Source: an uncultured Roseiflexaceae bacterium (GTDB lineage Bacteria > Chloroflexota > Chloroflexia > Chloroflexales > Roseiflexaceae). From it: a DNA stretch of 48,791 nt. The stretch is from NCBI GenBank assembly GCA_937974195.1, contig CALJIC010000079.1, positions 1 to 48,791 of the forward strand, in the 5' to 3' direction. The translations under genes were made by a program, and so were the position numbers. The notes under the pieces were generated by a model, which worked only from the letters and a program-made list of their open reading frames with translations, was not told where the DNA came from and did no database searches. Positions 8,038-15,560 of this stretch are shown here, piece by piece (position 1 is the first letter of the stretch; every line of letters begins with the position of its first letter).

Positions 8038-11000
8038 CTATGCGCCCTTCTTCTGCATCTGCTGCTGCTGATCGAGCATGCGCCGGGCGGCGGCCTGCAG
8101 CGCCTCCACGCGGTCGGCCTCTACGTTCGGCATCTTGGCGAGCCGCGAGTAGATCCGCACCGCCTGCTCGTACTCCTGGCGCCGCATGAGCGCATCGCCA
8201 AGCTGGTACAGGTTGTCCACGTCGTTCTGGTCCAGGCCGTAGATCTGGTGCATCTCGGCGATCGCGTTGTCGAGGTCGCGGGCCTGCAGCAGAATGCGGA
8301 CGATCTGCTTCTTCTCGGCCACCGCGTCCTTGGTGCGGCCGGCCAGCGTGTACATGAACGCCAGCCACTGCCGCGCCTCGATGTCGTTCGGCGCGATCGA
8401 CACGATCTTATCGTAGATCGCGTGCGCCTGCTCCTGCTGCCCGAGCGTCCAGTGGACCTCGGCGGCCTGCTGCAGGTTCTGCACCGCGTCCTTGATCTGG
8501 CCGGCCTTGCGCTGCTGATCGGCCACCTTCACCAGGCTCTCGACGCCGCGGTCCAGGTAGCCGCGCCGGATGTAGAGCTTCGCCAGGCGGTTGCCGATCG
8601 CGATGTTGTTCGGCGCGAGCCGCAGGGCGTCCTCCAGCACCTCCAGCGCCCGGTCCAGGTCCTGGCGGCCCTCGTAGTAGGTCGCCAGGTCCTCGAGCTG
8701 CGCCAGCGCCTCGCTCAGCTTGCCCTGGCGGAAGTAGACGTCGGCGAGCTTGGTGTAGATCGCCCGGTCGTAGGGGATGTGCTGGCGCGCCTCGAGCAGC
8801 GCCTGCTCGGCCCCCTGCAGGTCGCCGGTCGCCGCGTAGGCCTCGGCCATGCGCCGCACCAGCTCGCCCTGGCTGAGCGGCGCCGCGAACGGGTAGCGCG
8901 CCAGCTCGGGGCTCACCTTGGCGCGCGGGGCGCTGAGGCACTTCTGGAGCGCGGCGCGCGCCTCCTCGGCCTGCCCCAGCGCGATGAAGCTGTCCGCCAT
9001 GGCCTGGTGCACCAGCGCGGTCGAGACGAGCGGGTCCGGCCCCTCCTCGAGCAGCGCCTCGGCCTGCTCCAGCTCCATCAGCGCGCTCTGGTGCTGCCCG
9101 GCCTGCTGCTGCACGATCGCCAGGATATAGTGCAGAATGGGCTCGTCGGCCACCAGCAGCGCCGCCCGGTACTCGGACTGCACCTCGGCGTTCTGCTGCG
9201 GCCGCTCCTTGAGCTGCTCGAGCAGCGTCGCCAGGCTCTGCCAGATCGCCAGCGGCTGGTCGCCCATCAGCGCCAGCGCGATGTTGATGCCGGCCACGTT
9301 GGCCAGGTTGTTCTGGTCCAGCTCCAGCGCGCGGCGGAACTCGGCCAGCGCCGCCTCGTAGCGCTCGAGCTTGAGCAGCGCCTGGCCGTACTGCTGGTGG
9401 AGAGCGACGCTGTTCGGCGCCCACTGCAGCCCGCGGCGGTACTCCTCCAGCGCCTTGTTCGTCTGCCCCATGCGGAAGTAGGTCGAGGCGACGATCGCGA
9501 TCTGGTCGGCGGCCTCGTCCACCCGCCCGTCGTTCTTCAGCAGCTCGGCCAGCCGCGCGCGGGCGTTGATCGTGTCCGGCGAGAGCTCGATCAGCCGGAA
9601 GTACACCGGGATGGCCTGGCGCGGCTCGTCGCGCGCCAGGTAGGTGTCGATCAGCAGCTGGTACTTAGTGAGCGCCTCCTCCGGCCGGCCGTCGCGCTCG
9701 TAGATCTCGCCGAGGCGCAGGTGGATGGGCAGGTAGTCGGGCGCCAGCCGGATGACCTCCAGGCAGGCGTCGGTCGCGGCGTCCATCAGCCCCTGCTCGA
9801 CGTACTTCTCGCTCGCCAGGACGTAGCGCTCGGCCACCTCGTCGAGGCCGGTGGTGTCGAGCGGAGTCACCGGCGCGAAGGTCGGCTGGGCCGGCGGGGG
9901 CAGCTCGTCGAACACCGCGAGCGGGTCGACCTCCTCCTCGACCAGCGTGGCGACCGGCTCGGCGGCCGCGCTGTCCGTCTGGGGCCGCAGGAAGTCGGTG
10001 ATCGGCCGGATCTTGCCCCAGGTCTCGGGCATGGTGGCGGGCGGCTCCTCCGGCTCCTCCACCGCTGCCGGGGCCGGCGCGGTCAGCCCGCCGGTGCCGA
10101 GCGAGCGCAGCTTGGCGAACATGTTGCGCTCGGTCAGCTCCTTGGCGCGCTGGCGGAACTCCTCGGCGCGCTCCTTGCCCCAGCGCTTGCCAGCCAGGAA
10201 GTTCGCCAGGGTCGAGTACAGCGACGCGGCGCGGGCGATGTCGTTCATCTGGATGTAGATCCCGGCCGCGCTCTCGTACATCTGGATCATGTCATCCGCC
10301 TCGGCCTTGCCGATCGAGTCGAGCGGCAGCAGGCGGATGGTCTCCTCGAACTCCTTGGCGGCCTGCGGCAGCTGCCCGAGCGCCTGGTAGGAGGTGCCGA
10401 GCGCGTAGTGGGCCGAGAGGGCGTACTCGTCGTCGCTCACGGCGCGGGCGAGCACCTCCACGGCGCGCTCGTGGTCGCCGCGCTCCTGGTAGATCAGCCC
10501 CAGGCTGTAGAACACATCGCTGCGCTCGCAGCCCATGCTGATCGCGCGCTCGTACCCCTCGGCGGCCCCGTCCACGTCGCCGGCCTCCTGGCGCTCCTGG
10601 GCCTGGGCCACGATCTTGTCGATCGCGAACTGCTGGCCGCGCAGGGCGCCGGTGGCGCCGAACATGGTGGATGCCGGGGCGGCGGCGGGGGCTGCGGGGG
10701 CGGAGGGCTCGATGAGGCCGGCCTGGGCCGCCTCGGCCAGCGCGGCGTGCAGCGCGACGATCAGCTCCTTCGCCTCGCGGCTGGACGGGTCGAGCCGCAC
10801 CGCGGTCTCGGCGAAGCCGGTGGCCTCCTCGAGGCTGGTCGCCTGGCGCCGGCGGGCCAGCTCCAGGTACTCGGCCGCCGCCTGGCCCGTGGCGCCGGTC
10901 TCCTCGAGCAGCTGCGCCAGGCGGAGCCGCTCCTCATCGGCGTCGGGGCGCAGGCGCAGCGCCTCGCCGAGCGCCTCGATCGCCTTGGCGTTGAGCCGCC

Positions 11001-11325
11001 GGCTCTGCTGCAGGTCCGCGAGCTGGATGTAGGCGGCGACGGCCGCCGCGGTATCTCCGAGGCGCTCGTGGGTGCGCGCCAGGTACTCGAGGAAGAAGGG
11101 GTTATCTTGGTCGGCGCGGCGCAGCTCCTCGAAGATCTGGAGCGCCTGCGCGTACTTGCCGGTGTTGAATAGCGCTACGGCCGCCGAGGACCGCGCGTCC
11201 GCATCCTGTGGAAACTCCTGGAGCGCACGGACAGCCTGCTTCAGCGCCTCGTCCCAGTTTTTCTGGCGGGCGGCCTCGCGGCTCTGCTCCATGGCCCGGT
11301 CAAACAGCGCGCGATTCCCTGGCAT
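8038..11325 (-). CDS. Giant tetratricopeptide-repeat protein
   Basis: The 1095-residue protein is almost entirely TPR helices, with about 20 repeats of the 34-residue A-G-Y-A-P pattern (for example FYSLGLIYQERGDHERAVEVL and VALHQQYGQALLKLERYEAAL). Ala/Pro-rich linkers near residues 220-245 and 410-500 split the array into blocks. There is no signal peptide or membrane segment, so it is probably cytoplasmic. The ATG is preceded by GGGAGG at 6 bases. It is the first gene of an apparent operon with cdaA and cdaR, which suggests a scaffold linked to cyclic di-AMP synthesis or the cell envelope. No catalytic motif is visible. Confidence 0.85.
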   Translation of the reverse strand: MPGNRALFDRAMEQSREAARQKNWDEALKQAVRALQEFPQDADARSSAAVALFNTGKYAQALQIFEELRRADQDNPFFLEYLARTHERLGDTAAAVAAYIQLADLQQSRRLNAKAIEALGEALRLRPDADEERLRLAQLLEETGATGQAAAEYLELARRRQATSLEEATGFAETAVRLDPSSREAKELIVALHAALAEAAQAGLIEPSAPAAPAAAPASTMFGATGALRGQQFAIDKIVAQAQERQEAGDVDGAAEGYERAISMGCERSDVFYSLGLIYQERGDHERAVEVLARAVSDDEYALSAHYALGTSYQALGQLPQAAKEFEETIRLLPLDSIGKAEADDMIQMYESAAGIYIQMNDIARAASLYSTLANFLAGKRWGKERAEEFRQRAKELTERNMFAKLRSLGTGGLTAPAPAAVEEPEEPPATMPETWGKIRPITDFLRPQTDSAAAEPVATLVEEEVDPLAVFDELPPPAQPTFAPVTPLDTTGLDEVAERYVLASEKYVEQGLMDAATDACLEVIRLAPDYLPIHLRLGEIYERDGRPEEALTKYQLLIDTYLARDEPRQAIPVYFRLIELSPDTINARARLAELLKNDGRVDEAADQIAIVASTYFRMGQTNKALEEYRRGLQWAPNSVALHQQYGQALLKLERYEAALAEFRRALELDQNNLANVAGINIALALMGDQPLAIWQSLATLLEQLKERPQQNAEVQSEYRAALLVADEPILHYILAIVQQQAGQHQSALMELEQAEALLEEGPDPLVSTALVHQAMADSFIALGQAEEARAALQKCLSAPRAKVSPELARYPFAAPLSQGELVRRMAEAYAATGDLQGAEQALLEARQHIPYDRAIYTKLADVYFRQGKLSEALAQLEDLATYYEGRQDLDRALEVLEDALRLAPNNIAIGNRLAKLYIRRGYLDRGVESLVKVADQQRKAGQIKDAVQNLQQAAEVHWTLGQQEQAHAIYDKIVSIAPNDIEARQWLAFMYTLAGRTKDAVAEKKQIVRILLQARDLDNAIAEMHQIYGLDQNDVDNLYQLGDALMRRQEYEQAVRIYSRLAKMPNVEADRVEALQAAARRMLDQQQQMQKKGA

Positions 11326-11533
11326 CGATCGCCTCCCGCGTGGTGGCAGACATGTCCTACTGGCGCGAACAGATCATAATCTGCGCAAACCATGAGTATA
11401 TTAGCACACCATGCTGCCCGAAGAGCGGCGAGAACGTTGCGGGATAGGCTCAAACCACGTTATACGCCGGCACATTGGCGCGTGGGGACCCGCACATGGG
11501 CGCGTTGGCGTCGGCGCGTCGGCTCGCGGGGCG

Positions 11534-12385
11534 CTAACGGGGCTCGCTCCGGCGGCGGTTGCGGTGGATGGGGTAGCGCTGCTCGACGCTCAGGCGGCGG
11601 TAGTCGGCGGCCTCGATGATCGTGATCTCCTCGCACAGCGCCCGGTCCGACATACGCGAGAAGATCCGCGGGTCGATGTCCTCCGGCTTGCGGTTGCTGG
11701 TGATCACGGTGGGCATGGCGTAGTTGTAGCGGTGGTTGATGATCTGGAACAGCTTCTCGCGCGCCCAGCCGCTGGTGTTCTCGGTGCCGAGGTCGTCCAG
11801 AATCAGCACCTGCGCGTCGCGGATGTCCTCGAAGCGCTTGTCGTACTCCACCTCGCTGTTCGGGCCGAAGGTGCTGCGCAGGTGGTCGAGCAGGTCGGGC
11901 ACCACGGCGAACAGCACCTGGTAGTGGTTGCGCAGCAGCTGGTTGGCGATCGCCGCCGCGAGGTGGGTCTTGCCGCAGCCGTAGTTGCCGAGCAGCACCA
12001 GCCAGCCGCGCGGCTGCTTGGCGTACTCGAGCGCGCGGACGTAGGCCCGCCGCACGCCGGCCACGTCCGGGTTGAAGCTCTCGAAGGTCTTATCGAGGAA
12101 CGGCCCGATGTTGCTGATCTCCATCAGCTCGCGGGCCTTGCGCTCCTCGAGCTCGGCGCGCTTGCAGACGCACGGGAACAGCCGGCCGAAGTCCTGGTGG
12201 CCGAACGGCACGGCCTTCTTGTACCAGCCTGCGCCGCCGCAGTGCGGGCAGGCCGGGGCGCTCTCCGCGGCGTCAGAGGTCGGATGTGTCGCTTCCGCGC
12301 CGGAAGAGGTCCCCGTACGCGCCGTTCGTATATTTGTCGACATCAATAGGTCGCTCGGCGCGATCCTGCGCATTGTGTCTTCCAT
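11534..12385 (-). CDS. DnaI/DnaC-like helicase loader ATPase
   Basis: The 283-residue protein is an AAA+ ATPase of the DnaC/DnaI/IstB type, which loads the replicative helicase on DNA. Cysteines C46, C49, C72 and C74 form a likely zinc site, as in DnaI. Walker A GNYGCGKT is at residues 133-140, followed by Walker B VLILDDLGTE and a sensor 1 TVITSNRKPEDID; SRMSDRALCEEI carries the arginine finger. The start at 12385 is favoured because GGAGAGGTGG lies just upstream; it makes a 113-base out-of-frame overlap with the end of the DnaD-like gene. An inner ATG at 12343 has no ribosome binding site. An IS21 IstB origin is unlikely because no transposase gene is adjacent and a DnaD-like partner is. 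Confidence 0.88.
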   Translation of the reverse strand: MEDTMRRIAPSDLLMSTNIRTARTGTSSGAEATHPTSDAAESAPACPHCGGAGWYKKAVPFGHQDFGRLFPCVCKRAELEERKARELMEISNIGPFLDKTFESFNPDVAGVRRAYVRALEYAKQPRGWLVLLGNYGCGKTHLAAAIANQLLRNHYQVLFAVVPDLLDHLRSTFGPNSEVEYDKRFEDIRDAQVLILDDLGTENTSGWAREKLFQIINHRYNYAMPTVITSNRKPEDIDPRIFSRMSDRALCEEITIIEAADYRRLSVEQRYPIHRNRRRSEPR

Positions 12386-12989
12386 TCGCGGCCCACCTCT
12401 CCAGGACTTTCTTGACGTAACGCCACGAGCGGGCGTTGGCGCGCACCGCCTCGCGCATGGCGTCCTCGATCCAGTGCGCCGGGTAGCGCTCCTCCGCCTC
12501 GCGCAGCTCGTCCACCAGCATCGGGGTGATCAGCCCGATGTTCTGCTCGTAGAGGGTGATCAGCGGCGGCCGGTCGTCGGGCAGCGGCGGGTTGGGCGCC
12601 AGGATCTGCCCCGCCAGCCCCACCCGCTCGGCCCAGTCGCGGTTGGCGGCGGTGTTGACGACGTACCAGTTGGCCGCGCGGCCGTCCTCGGGCGTCACGA
12701 CGTGCAGCAGCGTCCCGCGGCGCACCGCCGCCTCCAGGCCCTCGGCCAGCAGCTCCTCGGGCGCCCGCACCCGCGAGATCGCCCGCAGCCCGCGCTTCAG
12801 CGTCCGGTCGGCGGCCAGCTCGTCCCAGCTCACCCGGCGCGGCGAGCTGCCGCGCTGCCGGCTGAGCCGGTAGAAGATGTGCAGCGTCACCTTCAGCTCG
12901 CTCGCCAGGGTGATCTGCGGCAGCACCTCGGTGAAGAGCTCGGGCGGCAGCCCGACGAGCTTATCGGTTGTGAAGCCAGTGAAGGCCAT
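12273..12989 (-). CDS. DnaD-domain replication protein
   Basis: With the ATG at 12989 the product is 238 residues and begins MAFTGFTTDKLVGLPPELF; an upstream ATG at 13043 would add 18 residues of low-complexity sequence. The first part resembles a winged-helix domain (KVTLHIFYRLSRQRG). The C-terminal block NIGLITPMLVDELREAEE, then WIEDAMREAVRANARSWRYV and KKVLERW fits the DnaD/DnaB2 domain, which ends in a Y..I/V...W motif and remodels DNA during initiation. Its coding overlap with the DnaI-like gene, and dnaB a few hundred bases upstream, make a primosome role likely. Confidence 0.8.
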   Translation of the reverse strand: MAFTGFTTDKLVGLPPELFTEVLPQITLASELKVTLHIFYRLSRQRGSSPRRVSWDELAADRTLKRGLRAISRVRAPEELLAEGLEAAVRRGTLLHVVTPEDGRAANWYVVNTAANRDWAERVGLAGQILAPNPPLPDDRPPLITLYEQNIGLITPMLVDELREAEERYPAHWIEDAMREAVRANARSWRYVKKVLERWAANGRHNAQDRAERPIDVDKYTNGAYGDLFRRGSDTSDL

Positions 12990-13096
12990 AGTCGTTGTCT
13001 GAATTGCCGCTGTCGGGCGAGGCCTGTGGTCACCCGCGCCCATCCGAGATGACCGCCAGCCGTCTCGTACCGTCGCCGCCTGGCAAGTTTGTTCGT

Positions 13097-13102
13097 ATTA
13101 TA
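13097..13102 (-). promoter_or_regulatory. -10 element upstream of dnaD-like gene
   Basis: Read on the minus strand the hexamer is TATAAT, with a weak -35 candidate (TTGTAT) 18 bases upstream. It would start the transcript for the DnaD-like and DnaI-like genes near 13090. Confidence 0.45.
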
Positions 13103-13189
13103 TGCCTGCGATCATGCCGAATACAAGGGGCAGTTTGCTGCCGGATTCCGCTGCCCTGGCAGGGCTGACGCGGCGCTGCGGCGCCTCCC

Positions 13190-13345
13190 GCGGGGAGGTG
13201 TGGCGCGCCTGTGGCCCTCCGAGATCCTCATTTTTCCCGCCGCTCTGCGGCGACGAAGTCGCCGCAGAGCGGCGGGAAGGGAAACTCCCGGGAGGCTTCG
13301 CCTCCCCAACCCCTCCGATGCGGGTGCGGCGCAGCGGCAACACCC
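13190..13345 (-). repeat. Dispersed composite palindromic element, copy 1
   Basis: The core is a perfect 20-bp stem at 13235-13254 and 13258-13277 with a gaa triloop (one more A-T pair extends it). On one side is gggaggcttcgcctcccc (about 13290-13307), on the other cggagggcca-type sequence. The same arrangement recurs at 27170-27265 and, in the other orientation, at 29550-29680. Confidence 0.75.
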
Positions 13346-13366
13346 GAAGCCCGTCGCTGTCAATCT

Positions 13367-14698
13367 TTAATAGCCCTCCGGCGTGCGGTACGTCAGGTCG
13401 TAGAAGCGCGTCGTGCTCGGGTCGAAGCGCATGGGCACGATGCCCACCGGGCCGTTGCGGTGCTTGGCGATGTGGATCTCGGCGATGCCCTTCTTATCGG
13501 TGTTCGGGTCGTAGAGCTCCTCGCGGTAGATGAACATCACGATGTCCGCGTCCTGCTCGATGCTACCGCTCTCGCGCAGATCCGAGAGCATCGGGACGTG
13601 GCTGGTGCGCCCCTCGACGGCGCGCGAGAGCTGCGAGAGGGCCACGACCGGCACGTTCAGCTCGCGGGCCAGCGCCTTCAGCCCGCGCGAGATCTCGCTC
13701 ACCTCCTGCACCCGGTTGTCGGTGCGGCGCCCGGCCATCAGCTGCAGGTAGTCGATGATCAGCAGGTCCACGCCGGCCTGCGCCTGGAGCCGGCGCGCCT
13801 TGCTGCGCACGTCCATGATGCTCAGCCCGGCGGTGTCCTCGATGTAGATCGGCGCCGAGGCGAGCTTGCTCATGGACGCGATCACCCGCTCCATCTCGTC
13901 CTCGCGCAGCTGCCCGAGGCGCAGGCGGTGGGTGTCGATCCCGGTGTCCATCGCCAGCAGGCGCTGCACCAGCTGGTCGCGGCTCATCTCCAGGCTGAAG
14001 ACGCCGACCGTGCCCTGGTGCTCCAGCGCGACGTTGTAGGCCAGGCTCATGACGAGACTGGTCTTGCCGACGCCCGGCCGGGCAGCCAGGATGATCAGGT
14101 CGGAGCGCTGCAGCCCGCCGGTGATCTGGTCGAGGTCGCGGTAGCCGGTGGGGATGCCCACCACCTCGCCGCGGTGCTCCTGGAGGTAGTTGATCTGCTC
14201 GTAGTAGGCGTCGATCACCTGGCCGATGTGGACGAAGTCCTGGGTGTTGCGGCGCTGCGAGATCTCGAACAGCGTCGCCTCGGCCTTGTCGAGCGTCACA
14301 TCGAGCTCGGCGTGCTCCTCGTAGCCGAGCGCGGCGATCTTGCTGCCGGCCTCGATCAGCTTGCGCAGCAGCGCGGTGCGCTCGACGATCCGGGCGTAGT
14401 ACTCGACGTGGTAGGAGGTCGGCACCTGGTCGACGAGCTGCGCCAGGTAGACCACGCCCCCGACGCCCTCGAGCCGGTCGCGGCGGCGCAGCTCCTCGGA
14501 GACGGTGCGGATGTCGGGCGGGATGCGGGCGTTGTAGCAGGCCAGCATCGCCTCGTAGATCTGGGCGTGGCGCTGCATGTAGAAGTAGTCGGCCTGCAGC
14601 CAGGATGCCACCGCCACGATGGCGTCGCGGTTCAGCAGCACTGAGCCGAGCACCGCCTGCTCGGCCTCTATGTTGTGCGGCAGCTCCGGCAGCGTCAT
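13367..14698 (-). CDS. dnaB: Replicative DNA helicase DnaB
   Basis: The 443-residue product is the hexameric helicase that unwinds DNA at the replication fork. The N-terminal domain starts LPHNIEAEQAVLGSVLLN, a standard DnaB opening. The RecA-like domain has Walker A ARPGVGKT at residues 206-213, FSLEMSRDQLVQRLL, Walker B LLIIDYLQLM, SEISRGLKALARELNVPV and LSDLRESGSIEQDADIVMF. Length is normal and no intein is present. The ATG has GAGGAGAG about 6 bases upstream. The leader carries a strong inverted repeat and a DnaA box, which may tie expression to replication. Genes for the loader and a DnaD-like protein follow on the same strand. Confidence 0.97.
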   Translation of the reverse strand: MTLPELPHNIEAEQAVLGSVLLNRDAIVAVASWLQADYFYMQRHAQIYEAMLACYNARIPPDIRTVSEELRRRDRLEGVGGVVYLAQLVDQVPTSYHVEYYARIVERTALLRKLIEAGSKIAALGYEEHAELDVTLDKAEATLFEISQRRNTQDFVHIGQVIDAYYEQINYLQEHRGEVVGIPTGYRDLDQITGGLQRSDLIILAARPGVGKTSLVMSLAYNVALEHQGTVGVFSLEMSRDQLVQRLLAMDTGIDTHRLRLGQLREDEMERVIASMSKLASAPIYIEDTAGLSIMDVRSKARRLQAQAGVDLLIIDYLQLMAGRRTDNRVQEVSEISRGLKALARELNVPVVALSQLSRAVEGRTSHVPMLSDLRESGSIEQDADIVMFIYREELYDPNTDKKGIAEIHIAKHRNGPVGIVPMRFDPSTTRFYDLTYRTPEGY

Positions 14699-14757
14699 CG
14701 TTCTCTCCTCGGCCTACCCACACGTCCTCGCAGCCCGTCTACACTTTTTCCCCAGAG

Positions 14758-14766
14758 TTATCCACA
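14758..14766 (+). promoter_or_regulatory. Perfect DnaA box in dnaB leader
   Basis: TTATCCACA on the plus strand matches the DnaA box consensus exactly. It lies 60 bp upstream of the dnaB start codon, beside the large inverted repeat. Confidence 0.6.
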
Positions 14767-14776
14767 CCGCCCCTAG

Positions 14777-14822
14777 ATGCGACAATGTGCCAGACCCCGG
14801 GGGGTGTGGCACATTATCGCAT
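14777..14822. promoter_or_regulatory. 46-bp inverted repeat upstream of dnaB
   Basis: Arms of 16 bases (14777-14792, atgcgacaatgtgcca; 14807-14822) pair with a single mismatch. The 14-base centre gaccccggggggtg is itself partly self-complementary. It could be an operator for a dimeric repressor or a leader hairpin in the dnaB mRNA. No U-tract follows on either strand, so a simple terminator is less likely. Confidence 0.75.
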
Positions 14823-14836
14823 GGGTGTGCTATTCA

Positions 14837-14842
14837 ATTGTA
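14837..14842 (-). promoter_or_regulatory. Possible dnaB -10 element
   Basis: On the minus strand the hexamer is TACAAT with a poor -35 (TTCCGA) 17 bases upstream. If used, transcription starts just before the inverted repeat at 14777-14822, placing it in the leader. Confidence 0.3.
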
Positions 14843-14906
14843 GCGCTTACGCGCCTGTGTCGGAAAGGGATGTGCGGAGGGCCGTCGCCCTCCACCGCGC
14901 GACCTC

Positions 14907-14931
14907 CGCGAGCCTCACCTGGAGGCTCGTG
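14907..14931 (-). terminator. Hairpin after rplI
   Basis: CGAGCCTC (14909-14916) pairs with GAGGCTCG (14922-14929) across a 5-base loop, with one wobble and one more pair below. It lies 5 bases after the rplI stop. A further small hairpin (ggagggccgtcgccctcc) lies at about 14877. Confidence 0.5.
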
Positions 14932-14935
14932 GCGT

Positions 14936-15439
14936 CTACGCCTCGGCCTCGGGGTCGGGCGGGAGCTGGATGGCGCCCTCCTCGCCCTCGACGACCACGT
15001 TCACCAGCGCCTCGACGCCGCTCATGAAGCGGATGCGCACCGGGTAGATGCCGATGCGCCGGATCGGCTCGTCCAGCTCGACCTTGCGCCGGTCGAAGTT
15101 CGGGTCGCCGAGCACCTCGCCGATCCGCTCAGCGATGTCGGCGCTGGTCACCGAGCCGTACAGCCGGTCCAGCTCGCCGACGCGCGCCGTGAAGCGCAGC
15201 GTCTGGCCGTTGATCTTGGCCGCCAGCGCCTCCGCCTCGCGCCGGGCGGCCTCCTCGCGCTTGCGGATGGCGGCGAGCCGCTCCTCGGCCTGCTTGATCT
15301 GGCCGCGCGTCGCCAGCACCGCGAGACCCTTCGGAATGAGGTAGTTGCGCCCGTAGCCGCCGGAGACCTCCTTGACCTCTCCGGCCACGCCGAGCTTATC
15401 CACATTCTGGGTCAACAGCACTTTTATTTTTGTGCCCAC
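14936..15439 (-). CDS. rplI: 50S ribosomal protein L9
   Basis: The 167-residue product is bL9, a two-domain protein of the large ribosomal subunit that binds 23S rRNA near the L1 stalk. The N-terminal domain is unmistakable: KIKVLLTQNVDKLGVAGEVK followed by VSGGYGRNYLIPKGLAV. A long helix (QAEERLAAIRKREEAARREA) joins it to a C-terminal domain containing LYGSVTSADIAE. It starts at a GTG at 15439 with AAGGAG seven bases upstream. A short acidic tail makes it slightly longer than usual. It is often next to rpsR/ssb/dnaB; here only dnaB follows. Confidence 0.97.
   Translation of the reverse strand: MGTKIKVLLTQNVDKLGVAGEVKEVSGGYGRNYLIPKGLAVLATRGQIKQAEERLAAIRKREEAARREAEALAAKINGQTLRFTARVGELDRLYGSVTSADIAERIGEVLGDPNFDRRKVELDEPIRRIGIYPVRIRFMSGVEALVNVVVEGEEGAIQLPPDPEAEA
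15396..15404 (+). promoter_or_regulatory. DnaA-box match inside rplI
   Basis: TTATCCACA occurs on the plus strand within the codons for NVDKL of L9. It is the second perfect 9-mer within about 640 bp, but the amino acids here are conserved, so it may be accidental. Confidence 0.3.
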
Positions 15440-15524
15440 AAGACTGCTCCTTCAAACCGACAGCCGCGGCACGCCCGCCGCGGCCCGCTCAGGTAGGGCG
15501 TAACCGCCTCGAATGACGGCGCGT

Positions 15525-15533
15525 ATCATACCA
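15525..15533 (-). promoter_or_regulatory. Extended -10 promoter of rplI
   Basis: Minus-strand TGGTATGAT forms an extended -10 element about 86 bp before the GTG start of rplI and 28 bp after the permease stop. Confidence 0.5.
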
Positions 15534-15560
15534 CAGGGCCCGCGAGCCGGCAACCCGGCG

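Larger units (their letters stand above)
13044..13366. other. Intergenic block between dnaB and dnaD-like gene
   Basis: This 323-base stretch holds no convincing gene. It contains the minus-strand promoter near 13097 and one copy of a dispersed palindromic element (about 13190-13345) with a very strong hairpin. Short open frames here are made by the palindromes. Confidence 0.7.

Noticed and set aside
11534..12385. IS21 IstB transposition helper
   Set aside because: The ATPase resembles IstB but no IstA transposase or terminal repeats are near, and it overlaps a DnaD-like gene beside dnaB.
14699..15404. Chromosomal origin near dnaB
   Set aside because: Only one DnaA box is intergenic, there is no AT-rich unwinding region, and dnaA, dnaN and gyrase genes are absent.
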